DNA of 64,000 nt from an uncultured Tateyamaria sp. (GTDB taxonomy: Bacteria > Pseudomonadota > Alphaproteobacteria > Rhodobacterales > Rhodobacteraceae): assembly GCF_947503415.1 (NCBI RefSeq), contig NZ_CANNDS010000007.1, positions 1-64,000 on the forward strand. The letters run 5' to 3'. Within the stretch, counting starts at the first letter, position 1; each line of letters starts with the position of its first letter. Shown one piece after another: positions 1 through 8,696 of this stretch. The position numbers and the translations under genes are program-made. The notes beneath the pieces are model-generated. The model saw nothing but the letters and a program-made list of their open reading frames with translations. It was not told where the DNA came from and ran no database searches.

Positions 1-44
1 ATCCACGGCGATATGGATCACGGTCACTGACATCTGGATTTCGA

Positions 45-86
45 ATTGGCTTTGCCAATCCGACCAACGCGGGGGCCAGCCCCCGC
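45..86. terminator. Hairpin pair downstream of tupA
   Basis: Two inverted repeats lie beyond the tupA stop: ATTGGC/GCCAAT with a 3-nt loop at 45-59, and GCGGGGGC/GCCCCCGC with a 2-nt loop at 69-86. The second is followed on the + strand by a C-run and TATTTT. Neither has a clear T-run in the leftward direction, so a transcription-end role for tupA is an inference. Nothing else is recognisable in positions 1-135. Confidence 0.4.
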
Positions 87-135
87 ACCCCCGTGGTATT
101 TTCAGTCAGAAGAAGCCAAAAGCCCCTGTTTGGGT

Positions 136-939
136 CTATTCTGCGTTAAACACAAACAACGTCTCACCGTCGATTGTGTAGCCATCAATCAATGCCTGTG
201 CCTGATCGGATGTCAGCCAGGCTTCCAGCTTTGCGGCAAGATCTGATTTGACGTGGCTGTGCCGTGCAGGGTTAACGGGCAGATAGGCATATTGATTGAA
301 CAGAACCGGATCACCGGCAAAGAGCAGCGCCAAGTCACCCTTGTTACCAAAGTTCAGCCAACTCGCGCGGTCGGCCAACACGTAAGCATTGAGACCGGAC
401 GCAGTGTTCAGTGCGGCCCCCATCCCTGCGCCAACGGCATTGTACCATGTCCCGAATGTATCCACGGTGATCTCGGCCTCAGACCAGAGACTGAGTTCCT
501 TTTTGTGCGTCCCACTGTCGTCGCCGCGGCTTACGAAGGGTGCTTCGGATGTTGCAATGTTCTGTAGGGCTGTGGTCGCCGTCTCTGCAGTGCCAATCCG
601 CGCCGGGTCGTTTGCGGGGCCGATGAAGACGAAATCGTTGTACATGATCTCGCGCCGGTGCGTGCCGTAACCTTCGGATACAAATGCCTCTTCTGCCGCG
701 CGGGAGTGCACGAGGATCGCGTCGACGTCCCCTGCCAGTCCGAGCTTGAGCGCCTGCCCGGTGCCGACCACAAGCAACTGAACTTCAAGGTCCAGATCCT
801 TTTCGATCTCGGGCAGCAATACGTCCGCCAGTCCTGAATTGTGAAAGGATGTGGTCACAGCCATCCGCATCTGGTCTGCTGCATGTGCGGCACCGCCTGC
901 GACAAAAGCCAAAAGTGTGAGCGTAAGAGCCTGTTTCAT
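136..939 (-). CDS. tupA: Tungstate ABC transporter substrate-binding protein TupA
   Basis: This is a 267-residue periplasmic oxyanion-binding protein. Residues 1-20 form a signal peptide ending AHA-A. The mature part starts with the TTSFHNSGL stretch and has a central VSRGDDSGTH block, both typical of the TupA/PBP-like family, which binds tungstate in preference to molybdate. The start ATG overlaps the tupC stop (ATGA), so it is the last gene of a leftward tupB-tupC-tupA operon. The specificity for tungstate over molybdate is inferred from family resemblance. A formate dehydrogenase that could use the metal is encoded at 55.9-63.9 kb on the same replicon. Confidence 0.88.
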   Translation of the reverse strand: MKQALTLTLLAFVAGGAAHAADQMRMAVTTSFHNSGLADVLLPEIEKDLDLEVQLLVVGTGQALKLGLAGDVDAILVHSRAAEEAFVSEGYGTHRREIMYNDFVFIGPANDPARIGTAETATTALQNIATSEAPFVSRGDDSGTHKKELSLWSEAEITVDTFGTWYNAVGAGMGAALNTASGLNAYVLADRASWLNFGNKGDLALLFAGDPVLFNQYAYLPVNPARHSHVKSDLAAKLEAWLTSDQAQALIDGYTIDGETLFVFNAE

Positions 940-1652
940 TCCACAATATCTCCTTTCAGAAAGGCCCGCGCTTCGGGCGTCTGAGGCGCATCAAAGAAGG
1001 ATTTGGCTGGCCCGGTTTCGTGAACCATCCCCCCAAGAATAAAGACTACATCATCTGCAATGCGCCGGGCTTGACCCATGTCATGTGTCGACAGGATCAA
1101 CCGCGTGCCATCGGCCTTGGCCTGCAACAGGATGGCCTCGATCTCGCGCATGGCCCGGCCATCAAGCGACGCGGTGGGCTCGTCCAGAAACACAAGCGCC
1201 GGTTCCGTGATCAAGGCCCGCGCAATGGCCAGTTTCTGCTGTTCCCCTCCGGACAGAACCATCGCGCGGCGCGTCAGGTGGGGCTGCAATCCGACACGTT
1301 CCGCCCACTTGTGCGCCGCTGATTTTGCTGCCTTCCGCGCCACGCCGCGCAACCGCAACGGATAGGTCAGGTTCTCCTCCACTGTGCGCCGCAGAACAAC
1401 GGGCCGTTGGAAAACAAAGGCCTGATGATGGCGCGCCTCATCCGTATCACAGGCCCATTTCACCGACCCTCCGGTAAGCCTTGCAGTGCCGTGCATCAGG
1501 CGCAGAAGTGTGGTCTTACCGGCCCCGTTCGGCCCCATCACAACGCACAACCCCTGTCCATCAAGATGCAGGTCAACGGGCCCGACCAGACGCTTGCCGC
1601 GCCGGGACGTTTCGGCCCGCGTGAGCGTCAGCGGGAACAATTCCATCACCAT
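936..1652 (-). CDS. tupC: Tungstate ABC transporter ATP-binding protein TupC
   Basis: This 238-residue ABC ATPase has Walker A GPNGAGKTT, signature LSGGEQQK, Walker B LVFLDEP and the H-loop STHD. The open frame runs much further upstream, but only the part from MVMELF is ABC-like and the rest lies antiparallel in phase to tupB. I therefore start it at the ATG at 1652, preceded by AAAGGGACA, which overlaps the end of tupB. It would energise oxyanion import with TupB and TupA. A second in-frame ATG at 1646 is the alternative start. Confidence 0.85.
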   Translation of the reverse strand: MVMELFPLTLTRAETSRRGKRLVGPVDLHLDGQGLCVVMGPNGAGKTTLLRLMHGTARLTGGSVKWACDTDEARHHQAFVFQRPVVLRRTVEENLTYPLRLRGVARKAAKSAAHKWAERVGLQPHLTRRAMVLSGGEQQKLAIARALITEPALVFLDEPTASLDGRAMREIEAILLQAKADGTRLILSTHDMGQARRIADDVVFILGGMVHETGPAKSFFDAPQTPEARAFLKGDIVE

Positions 1653-2350
1653 CGGCTGTCCCTTTCGGTCTGACCGATCCAATGGATCAGAAGGTTCACG
1701 CCAAGCGCCAGCGCGATGAGGATGAAGCCGAGGGCGAGGGCCAAGGCGAACTCGCCTTTGCCGGTTTCGAGTGCAATGGCTGTGGTCAGCACGCGCGTGG
1801 CATTGTCGATATTGCCGCCAACAATCATGATCGCGCCAACCTCTCCGATCCCGCGACCAAAACCCGCCAGAGCAGCCGTCAGAAGCGCCCGGCGCGCATC
1901 CCACAGGAGCGTGCGCATCTTTTGCATCTGCGTCACATTCATTGAGATCAGAAGGTCGTGGTATTCCGCCCAAAGCTCGCGCAGCGACTGGTGCGCGATG
2001 GAGGCGATGAGGGGCACGATGATGATCACCTGCGCGATGATCATGGCCGTGGGTGTGAACAGCAGACCCAAAGCGCCGAAGGGGCCGGAGCGCGACAGGA
2101 AGATGTACACAATGAGGCCGACGACGACCGGCGGCAAACCCATCAAAGCATTCAACATGGCAATGGTCGCACGACGCCAGCGGAAACGGCGGACAGCCAG
2201 AAGGGCTGCGAGGGGCAGGGCGATCAGACAGGCAATGATCAACGCCGTGAGGGTGACGCGGAGCGAGCGCAGCGCGATCTCTGCCAGTTCGGCATCGAAC
2301 GTGACAACCAGCCAAAAGGCGTGGCGCAGACCCTCCCACAGATCGACGAT
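1646..2350 (-). CDS. tupB: Tungstate ABC transporter permease TupB, possible ATC start
   Basis: This is an inner-membrane permease with several hydrophobic segments and the EVGAIMIVGGN block near the EAA loop region of TupB/CysT-type permeases. With canonical starts the frame opens only at a TTG at 2242 (198 aa), which has no ribosome site and would cut the expected N-terminus. In-frame sequence continues upstream as IVDLWEGLRHAFWL, typical of TupB N-termini. An ATC codon at 2350-2348 sits 7 nt after a strong GGGAGG. Starting there gives 234 residues, about the family length. I therefore extend the gene to the ATC. The product call is firm, the start is not. Confidence 0.75.
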   Translation of the reverse strand: MVDLWEGLRHAFWLVVTFDAELAEIALRSLRVTLTALIIACLIALPLAALLAVRRFRWRRATIAMLNALMGLPPVVVGLIVYIFLSRSGPFGALGLLFTPTAMIIAQVIIIVPLIASIAHQSLRELWAEYHDLLISMNVTQMQKMRTLLWDARRALLTAALAGFGRGIGEVGAIMIVGGNIDNATRVLTTAIALETGKGEFALALALGFILIALALGVNLLIHWIGQTERDSRW

Positions 2351-2490
2351 GGCCGATCCTCCCGTTATTTGTTTTTCCTGAAATTGGACGGTTTTGCGGG
2401 GGGATACCAGCCCTGTTGTGACTTGGTGCCAGTCTGTCTCTGACGATGCGCCGTGCGGATGTTTATCGGGTCAGGTTGTCCGTTGAGAAA

Positions 2491-2544
2491 AAATTGCCCG
2501 CGGGCAATTTCCGCGGGCAGGAACGGAATTGCCCATGGGCAATT
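2491..2544. promoter_or_regulatory. Two near-identical palindromes, candidate parS
   Basis: AAATTGCCCGCGGGCAATTT is a perfect 20-bp palindrome at 2491-2510. AATTGCCCATGGGCAATT is a perfect 18-bp palindrome at 2527-2544. Their centres are 35 bp apart and they differ only in the central bases. They lie directly after the parB stop and before tupB. Position and repetition suggest ParB-binding centromere sites. The leftward palindrome is followed on the minus strand by a T-rich tract, so it may also end parAB transcription. Confidence 0.55.
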
Positions 2545-2552
2545 ATGCGAAA

Positions 2553-3542
2553 TCAAGTGTCGAATTCGGCTTTCAGATAGGCATCAAACGCGCCTGCAAG
2601 CTGCGCTTTGGTCATGCCTGCTTCGAACTCGATCTGCACTTTCCGGCCCTTCTGGACAACGGCGATCCCCTTGTCATGAATGCTGCGACGAAAGATCTGG
2701 CCTTCGGGTTGAGCCTTGGGCTGCACGGGTTTGCCCGCCCGCGTCAACCGTCGCATCACGGTCGCTGCATCGACAAAAGACCCACGCCCCGCCTTGGCCC
2801 GCGCCTGCTCTCGACAGATTGCATTGGCTTCTTCCAGCACGGCCCGGGATGTGTCGGCTTGCGACAAAAGCGGCTTCAACTCACGCGCGTTGCGCTCACG
2901 GATTTCGCGGATGTTGGGAAAGGCTTCGACAATCGCTTGCGGCAGTTTCGCCAGTTGCAAGTAACGCGACAGCCACGGCTGGCTGACCTCCAAACGCTCT
3001 GCCATCGCCTTTTGTTTGCCGCCATAGTAGCGCGCGACCGCATCCGCATAATCCAAAGCGCGCTCATAATCCGAGATATCCTCGCGGTCCCGGTTCTCGA
3101 TATCCGCAAGCCTGAACGCTTCCTCGTCCGACATCTGCCGCGCTTCGACCAGGTATTTGAACTGGGTGTAGTTGTTGGCTCGCAGCCACGATACGGCGAA
3201 ATGACGACGGGCGCCGCAGATCACTTCGAAGTCATAATCTTCGTCATCGACGGGCCGCACAATGGCCGGAAATTCCTGCTGCCCCTGACTGCGAATCCCA
3301 TCGATCAGGTCGCGGCAATTGTCTTCGGTCAGCAGCGCATAGTCACGATTGTGCCGCTCCCACATGCGGCAGCGGGCGGGGTCGATCCAGCGCAGGGTCT
3401 TTTCTTCGACTTCTCCGGCCAAACGGTCACTTATTGCGGTGGTCCGTTTCAAAAACCGGGCACCGGCGCGGTCGGAGGCATCGGGTGCGGCCTCCAGATC
3501 GCTCAGAACATCGTCAAATATCGCGTCGTGTTTGCGGGTCAT
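2553..3542 (-). CDS. parB: Plasmid partition protein ParB
   Basis: This is a 329-residue ParB/Spo0J-type centromere-binding protein. Residues 85-120 hold the N-terminal domain with the arginine patch GARRHFA (110-116), used for CTP-dependent clamp formation in this family. A helix-turn-helix follows around residues 168-190 (AERLEVSQPWLSRYL). The start chosen is the ATG at 3542, which overlaps the parA stop as ATGA and follows AGGAGGGACTGCT. The longer frame from 3584 has no such signal. It forms an operon with parA, and two palindromes just beyond its stop are the likely binding sites. Confidence 0.92.
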   Translation of the reverse strand: MTRKHDAIFDDVLSDLEAAPDASDRAGARFLKRTTAISDRLAGEVEEKTLRWIDPARCRMWERHNRDYALLTEDNCRDLIDGIRSQGQQEFPAIVRPVDDEDYDFEVICGARRHFAVSWLRANNYTQFKYLVEARQMSDEEAFRLADIENRDREDISDYERALDYADAVARYYGGKQKAMAERLEVSQPWLSRYLQLAKLPQAIVEAFPNIREIRERNARELKPLLSQADTSRAVLEEANAICREQARAKAGRGSFVDAATVMRRLTRAGKPVQPKAQPEGQIFRRSIHDKGIAVVQKGRKVQIEFEAGMTKAQLAGAFDAYLKAEFDT

Positions 3543-4744
3543 AGCAGTCCCTCCTTGCGTAAGCGCGCGTGATGGCTTGGCCATGTCTTGCGGATCAGCA
3601 CTTCGATCTCGCGATTCACGGCATCCAGATAGGCGCGGCAGCGTTTGTGCGTCTCGGTCCGGGTGGCCGGGCCAGTCAGCTCGTACACGGTGGATAGGTT
3701 CGCCGCGGCATTGTCGATCTCGGCGCTGTCCTTGAGCACCGATTGCAACATGTCGAGGGGAAAGACCGCGTCCATCATTCGTTTGATCGCCATATGCGCC
3801 GATTTCGAGTCGTTCATTTTGGTGGCGAGGATCTTAACGAAAGCATAATCGCGCGTACCCCCGTGGCGGGCGAGCTCATTGAGCGTGGCACCCAGCATCT
3901 TCAAAAAGTGCGCAGTAGAGCCGAAATCAATGTTGTTGGGCGGGGCAGGGATCACCAACGCGTCCGCCGCGCGCAGCACCGAAAGGGACAACATCCCAAG
4001 GGCAGGGGGCGGGTCGAGCAGGATGACGTCGAAGCGGTCTTTTATGGTCTCCAACCCGATGCGAAGTCGATCGAGGACGAACACCTGTTCGCGCGCCATG
4101 CGGGCGGCAAATTCGTATTCGGCGTCATAGAGACCGAGGTTCGCGGGGATCAGCGCGATATTGGGCCAGTAGGTGGCGCGCAGGGCGTAGCTGAGGTCCT
4201 GTGGCCCGCCGTGACGGAAGAAGGGGTAAAGCGTATCTTCCTCCTCGTCGACATCCACGTCTGGGTTCAGGCCAAAGACGGACGTGGTGCTGGCCTGGCT
4301 GTCGCAATCCACGACGCAGACGCGGTAGCCTTGCAGGGCGAGATGTTGGGCAAAGTGGCAGACCATTGTGGATTTGCCGACGCCGCCTTTGAAGTTCTGG
4401 ATGGCCAGAACCATCGCCGGATCGCTGTCGGCGCGGTGGGGCAGGGTGCCGAACACCTGCCGCATCCGGTTGACGTCTGCCAGTGAATAGCCAGTGCGTC
4501 GCCCTGTGTTAGGGTCTTTTTCCGGCATCGGCAGCCGCCCGTCCGCTTCGGCATCGCGGATCAGTTTGTCACTGCGGCCCACCATATCGGCGGCGCGCTT
4601 CACGTTAAAGCGCAGGTCGAGCGTCTTCTGAGCCCCGGGTGCATAGAGCCTGTCGCGCAGCCGGTCGATCACGGTCGAGGCGCGGGTGGCAAGCTTGTCC
4701 AGCTCCTCAAGGGAGACGGGGGGAAGGGCGGACTGCTCCATCAT
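3539..4744 (-). CDS. parA: Plasmid partition ATPase ParA (type Ia)
   Basis: This 401-residue ParA begins with a DNA-binding N-terminal region containing a MerR/HTH-like segment (about residues 44-97, RAADMVGRSDKLIRDAEADG). The deviant Walker A KGGVGKST is at residues 119-126, with VVDCDSQAS and LLDPPPALG downstream. The long N-terminal domain is characteristic of P1-like type Ia ParA proteins, which autorepress the par operon. I start at the ATG at 4744 (AAGAGGTCC upstream). An in-frame ATG at 4879 would add 45 low-complexity residues and lacks a good ribosome site. It is the first gene of parAB and diverges from the initiator gene. Confidence 0.92.
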   Translation of the reverse strand: MMEQSALPPVSLEELDKLATRASTVIDRLRDRLYAPGAQKTLDLRFNVKRAADMVGRSDKLIRDAEADGRLPMPEKDPNTGRRTGYSLADVNRMRQVFGTLPHRADSDPAMVLAIQNFKGGVGKSTMVCHFAQHLALQGYRVCVVDCDSQASTTSVFGLNPDVDVDEEEDTLYPFFRHGGPQDLSYALRATYWPNIALIPANLGLYDAEYEFAARMAREQVFVLDRLRIGLETIKDRFDVILLDPPPALGMLSLSVLRAADALVIPAPPNNIDFGSTAHFLKMLGATLNELARHGGTRDYAFVKILATKMNDSKSAHMAIKRMMDAVFPLDMLQSVLKDSAEIDNAAANLSTVYELTGPATRTETHKRCRAYLDAVNREIEVLIRKTWPSHHARLRKEGLL

Positions 4745-4961
4745 GGACCTCTTATGGGGGCTTTGCGCCGAATCATGACGGGTGCAGGCGTCCGCCTCAA
4801 GTGTAAACTTTCGAGGGGAGACACGAAAAAAGCGGAAATTTGAGGGTGTGTCGTCAATTGGCGGAAATTGGGTCGCCATTGCTGCCTGTCTGGAAGTCTA
4901 GCGCAGTTTGCATGCGACAGAACCCGTTTTGTATGGGCTGGGGTCAGTCGAGTGGTCGATT

Positions 4962-5030
4962 GCCATTAACACCTTAAAAAATCCAAACAAAAACACCCTC
5001 CTATTCCTATTTCATAGTGTTCTTTGTTCC
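4962..5030. other. AT-rich segment of the replication origin
   Basis: This stretch of A- and T-runs stands out from its GC-rich surroundings and lies between parA and the iterons. Such segments are where Rep_3 plasmid origins open. A DnaA box was looked for by eye and none was convincing. The role is inferred from position. Confidence 0.5.
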
Positions 5031-5074
5031 CATGCGGCAAAGCACTGAATTTCATAGAGAAAGAGGTGGTTTGG

Positions 5075-5334
5075 CTTACATCTTGGGGCTGCTTCGCTTA
5101 CGTCTCGGGACCGCTACGCCTACGTCCAGGGGCGGCTAAACTTACGTATCGGGTGGGCTTCAATCCTTACGTTTTGGGTGAGTCTCTGTCTCGACTCAGC
5201 CCTTTGATTTTTGGGTGTTATTCGAATCACTTGGACGACGCCCTGATTCCCTCCCGTTCCTTTAACCTTACAAATTGGGTGCCTCCGTTTTAGTAGACGC
5301 ACAGGTCCCGCGCCGTTATTCTTACGTCACATTG
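5075..5334 (+). repeat. Iteron array of the plasmid origin
   Basis: A motif of the form CTTACGTnnnGGGt recurs at 5075, 5097, 5119 and 5141, exactly 22 bp apart (two helical turns). Further copies are at 5166, 5267 and, partly, 5321, with a degenerate one near 5201. The last copies approach the start of the initiator gene. Regular iterons next to a Rep_3 gene are the classic binding sites for the initiator and for its copy-number control. The short open frames across this region are not believed to be genes. Confidence 0.85.
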
Positions 5335-5360
5335 CCCGTCAGAGGTAAGAGAAGAGCAGC

Positions 5361-6377
5361 ATGGCAGATCGCCCAACCCAATCCTACCGGACCATTGACG
5401 CCCGGCCAAATGCGCAAAGCCTGGTGAAGCCGGGCGAGTTGGTGGATCTGGTCGAGGTTACACCGCTGACGCTGGCGGACCGGCGTATCTACAACCAATT
5501 ACTGGAGAATGCGTGGGACGCGATTGAGAAGCCGGTCACGCATGTGATTTCCAAATCCGATTTGCGCGGGTCGCATAATTCCAATGACAGGGTGGGCGAG
5601 TCCGTTGAGCGGCTGATGTCGGCCATCGTCAAGGTGAAGGTCACGCATGAGGGTGAGGATGCCATCGAACGCGTGCAGCTTCTGGGCGGTAACATAGAGA
5701 CGACGCGGCGAGACGGGGTGCTGGAATACGAGATCCCGCAGCGGCTGCGCAAGATCATCAAGGATTCGACCGTGTTTGCACGCCTGCAACGTGAGGTGAT
5801 GTTTGCGCTGAGTTCAAAATATGCGCTGACCCTCTACGAGATGATTCAGAAGCGGGGGAACCTGCGCTATCGGTCGTCCGAAAAGTTTGCGCTGGACGAT
5901 CTGCGCGGTGTGCTGGGGGTGCCCAAGGGCAAGCTGACATCTTGGTCGAACCTGAAGCTGCGGGCGATTGAACCGGCGGTGGCCGAGGTGAACATGCTGT
6001 CGGATTATGTGGTCGAGATCGAGCCGGTGAAGACGGGCCGCCGGGTGACGCATATCGAGTTGAAATGGTGGCGCAAGGACGGGGCAGGGACGGCGGAGAC
6101 GGAGCGGGAGTTGTCATTCTCGAAGGTCGGGCGCAAGGCGCGGATGACGAACACCACCGAAGACCTCAAACCCCGGCCGGCGTGGTTGGAGGCCAGCGGC
6201 CCTGCGCTGCGTACCGAAACCTACGAGACCGCGCGGCTGCGTCATCCGGGCTATGACATTTACCACGTCGAAAAAGAGTGGCGCGCCTGGGCCGCGGGGA
6301 AAGAACCGCCGCGGGATGCGGACCGTGCTTATCTCGCTTTCTTTCGCAGCTTTGCGGAAAACAACCCGCTGCGCTAG
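5361..6377 (+). CDS. Rep_3-family plasmid replication initiator
   Basis: This 338-residue protein has the two winged-helix layout of Rep_3 initiators. The stretch FALSSKYALTLYEMIQKRG (around residues 153-171) and the following LGVPKGKLTSWSNLKLRAIEPAV are diagnostic. It binds iterons and starts replication. It sits 26 bp after the last iteron copy and diverges from parAB, the usual arrangement of small roseobacter replicons. Naming varies between RepA and RepB for such plasmids, so no symbol is given. The window is therefore anchored on a plasmid or chromid rather than on the main chromosome. Confidence 0.9.
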   Translation: MADRPTQSYRTIDARPNAQSLVKPGELVDLVEVTPLTLADRRIYNQLLENAWDAIEKPVTHVISKSDLRGSHNSNDRVGESVERLMSAIVKVKVTHEGEDAIERVQLLGGNIETTRRDGVLEYEIPQRLRKIIKDSTVFARLQREVMFALSSKYALTLYEMIQKRGNLRYRSSEKFALDDLRGVLGVPKGKLTSWSNLKLRAIEPAVAEVNMLSDYVVEIEPVKTGRRVTHIELKWWRKDGAGTAETERELSFSKVGRKARMTNTTEDLKPRPAWLEASGPALRTETYETARLRHPGYDIYHVEKEWRAWAAGKEPPRDADRAYLAFFRSFAENNPLR

Positions 6378-6386
6378 CGTGGTCCC

Positions 6387-8327
6387 ATGAACTCCGTCCG
6401 TTTCCGTCTGTTGATCCTGGCCCTTGCGCCGATGGTCGTGCTGATGCCGCTGCTGCTGTTTCTGGGCATGACGCGGTGGACGGCCGATTATGACGAGGTT
6501 CTGATTGCGAATGTGGAAAGCGATCTGCGGATCGCGGAGCAATACCTCTCGCGCCTGATGGTCGAAACGGGGGATGATTTGCAGGCCGTGGCCGGGTCGG
6601 TCGAATTTGCGCAGACGGCGCCTGCCGGGTTCGACGCGTTCTTTGAAGACAAGCGCGCCGCCCTCGAATTGGACTTCATGTACTACGTGCCGCGCGGTGC
6701 TGTAACGGACACGTGGCCTGTGATTCAGAGTGCAGCGGCGGGGCAGGGGAGGACGGAGATCGATATCTTCTCGGGCGACGCGCTTGCGGCGATATCGCCT
6801 GACCTTGCTGTGCGGGCGCTTCTGCCGCTGATCGAAACCGAAGCGGCGGTGCCCACGGATCGAGAGGTCGAGGATCGCGGCATGGTCATTCATTCGGCGA
6901 TCCCCGTGACTTTGCCGGGCCGCGATGGGGTGCTGGTCGGGGGCATTCTGCTGAACCGCAATCTGGGCTTCATCGATACGATCAACGCGCTGGTCTATCA
7001 GGAGGGGGCTGCCGGCGGGTCACGGCAGGGGACGGCAACGCTTTTTCTGGAAGATGTGCGGGTGTCCACCAATGTGCGCCTGTTCGAAGATGTGCGCGCC
7101 CTTGGCACCCGTGTGTCGGCGGCGGTGCGCGGCAAGGTGCTGGGTGAGGGTCGGACGTGGCTCGACCGGGCCTTTGTGGTGAACGATTGGTACATCTCGG
7201 GTTATCTGCCGCTGACCGACAGCTTTGGGAAGTATGTCGGCATGCTTTATGTCGGCTTTCTGGAAGGGCCGTTTACGGTTGCCAAGCGCAACGCGTTCCT
7301 TGCCATCCTTGGGGCATTCCTTGCTGTGCTGCTGCTGTCTGCGCCGGTGTTCCTGCTTGTGGCCAAGGGCATCTTTTCCCCGCTTGAGCGGATGACCCAC
7401 ACCATGTTTCTGGTGCAGCGCGGCAATCTGTCGGCGCGCAACGGGGCCGAGGGGGGCACCGGTGAGATTGGCGAAGTGGCAGGGCACCTCGATGATCTGC
7501 TGGATCAGGTGCAGGAGCGGGATGAGGAACTGAATGTGCGCGTGGCGCAGCGCACCGCGGAACTGCAGCAGGCAAACGAAAAGCTGGAAGAGACGTTTCG
7601 GCAATTGGTGATGAGCGAAAAGCTCGCCTCTATCGGCGAAATTACGGCGGGTGTTGCGCATGAGATCAACAACCCTGTCGCCGTCATTCAGGGCAATATG
7701 GACGTGATCCGCGAGAGCCTTGGGGATCAGGGGGACGCGATCCAAACCGAGTTGGGACTGGTGGACCGCCAGATCGGGCGCATCCAGACCATCGTGGGCA
7801 AGCTCTTGCAGTTTGCCCGGCCCGGCGAATTTGCAGATCTCGAACGGACGGTGCCGCTGGGTCCGGTGATCACGGATTGTCTGGTGCTGGTGAACCATGT
7901 GGTGGCGCAGTCGGATATTCAGGTTGAAACGGAACTGGAGGCGCTGAACGAAGTGCGCATTGACCCCGGCGAGTTGCAGCAGGTGCTGATCAACCTGATC
8001 CTGAATGCGGTGCAGGCGATGGGACCGCGCGGCGTGCTGAAGCTGAAGACAGAAGATCTGGAGCGGGACGGGGTGCCGGGCGTGTGCGTCACCGTGCTGG
8101 ACACAGGTCCGGGGATCGCACCGGATCGGATCGACGATGTATTTGCGCCGTTCTACACCACCAAACAGGCCGAGGGGACCGGGCTGGGCCTGTCGATCTC
8201 GCAAACCTTGATCCAGGGGGCAGGGGGGTTGATCCGCGCACGCAACCGCGCCGCAGATGGCGCGTGTTTCGAGATCTGGCTGCCCGCCGCCGAGCAGGAA
8301 GACCCGCCAGTATCGCGCACCGCCTGA
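6387..8327 (+). CDS. Membrane sensor histidine kinase
   Basis: This 646-residue kinase has TM1 at about residues 8-27, a large periplasmic sensing region (Cache-like, 28-300), TM2 at about 301-325, HAMP, a coiled coil, HisKA with the phospho-accepting His425 (AGVAHEINNPVAVI), and a HATPase with GIAP and GTGLGLSIS boxes. The layout matches DctB/AtoS-like kinases that partner NtrC-type regulators. No response regulator gene is adjacent. The only one in the window is the NtrC-like protein at 53.2-54.6 kb, so a pairing is possible but unproven. It starts 9 bp after the initiator gene with only a weak ribosome site. Confidence 0.88.
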   Translation: MNSVRFRLLILALAPMVVLMPLLLFLGMTRWTADYDEVLIANVESDLRIAEQYLSRLMVETGDDLQAVAGSVEFAQTAPAGFDAFFEDKRAALELDFMYYVPRGAVTDTWPVIQSAAAGQGRTEIDIFSGDALAAISPDLAVRALLPLIETEAAVPTDREVEDRGMVIHSAIPVTLPGRDGVLVGGILLNRNLGFIDTINALVYQEGAAGGSRQGTATLFLEDVRVSTNVRLFEDVRALGTRVSAAVRGKVLGEGRTWLDRAFVVNDWYISGYLPLTDSFGKYVGMLYVGFLEGPFTVAKRNAFLAILGAFLAVLLLSAPVFLLVAKGIFSPLERMTHTMFLVQRGNLSARNGAEGGTGEIGEVAGHLDDLLDQVQERDEELNVRVAQRTAELQQANEKLEETFRQLVMSEKLASIGEITAGVAHEINNPVAVIQGNMDVIRESLGDQGDAIQTELGLVDRQIGRIQTIVGKLLQFARPGEFADLERTVPLGPVITDCLVLVNHVVAQSDIQVETELEALNEVRIDPGELQQVLINLILNAVQAMGPRGVLKLKTEDLERDGVPGVCVTVLDTGPGIAPDRIDDVFAPFYTTKQAEGTGLGLSISQTLIQGAGGLIRARNRAADGACFEIWLPAAEQEDPPVSRTA

Positions 8328-8391
8328 CCCGCGACTCAGCCACCAATTTCATCCGTGATTCTGGGTAGACGCCCAATACGTCACCGTTGGT

Positions 8392-8404
8392 TGACAATTT
8401 GTCA
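8392..8404. promoter_or_regulatory. Palindrome TGACAA-T-TTGTCA upstream of acs
   Basis: This is a perfect 13-bp inverted repeat within the 369-bp gap (8328-8696) before acs, about 290 bp from its start. It loosely resembles a CRP/FNR half-site pair but does not match the consensus, so the binding protein is unknown. Confidence 0.35.
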
Positions 8405-8522
8405 CACGGGGCACCCCGCACGTGTTGTCCGCTAACAGTATGCAAACGGATACCGTTCTACCGTGAATGGAAAATGCTACGGTGCAGAAAAACATGGGAA
8501 AAATGAGACGAAAATAAAGTGA

Positions 8523-8601
8523 TTTACAAAAATGCCCCAACGGAAGAACAAAAATTTACAAAAAAATCGAGCAAGACCAGCATCCAAAGCGTAATTTTAC
8601 A
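8523..8601 (+). promoter_or_regulatory. Three TTTACA(A)n direct repeats upstream of acs
   Basis: TTTACAAAA-like elements begin at 8523, 8555 and 8596 in an AT-rich stretch 95-175 bp before the acs start. Three copies so close to each other in a GC-rich genome suggest an operator array or UP-type element for the acetate module. No known regulator consensus is claimed. The rest of the 8328-8696 gap shows no gene. Confidence 0.4.
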
Positions 8602-8696
8602 AAACCGTGTATGGTCCTCCTCAACAGGCGAGTGATGCACGCCCCGGGTCAGCAAGCCGATGCAGAGCGGCACAGGACCCATACCGGAGGAGACAC

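Noticed and set aside
936-2339. 467-codon frame as a single fused ABC protein
   Set aside because: Only the part from 1652 downward is ABC-like. The upstream half is an out-of-frame shadow of tupB.
5024-5293. 89-codon frame across the iterons
   Set aside because: It is made of iteron repeats and has no ribosome site; the DNA repeats explain it.
5075-5334. Iterons as a CRISPR-like array
   Set aside because: The repeats are 14 bp with 8-bp spacers, degenerate, and next to a Rep_3 gene.
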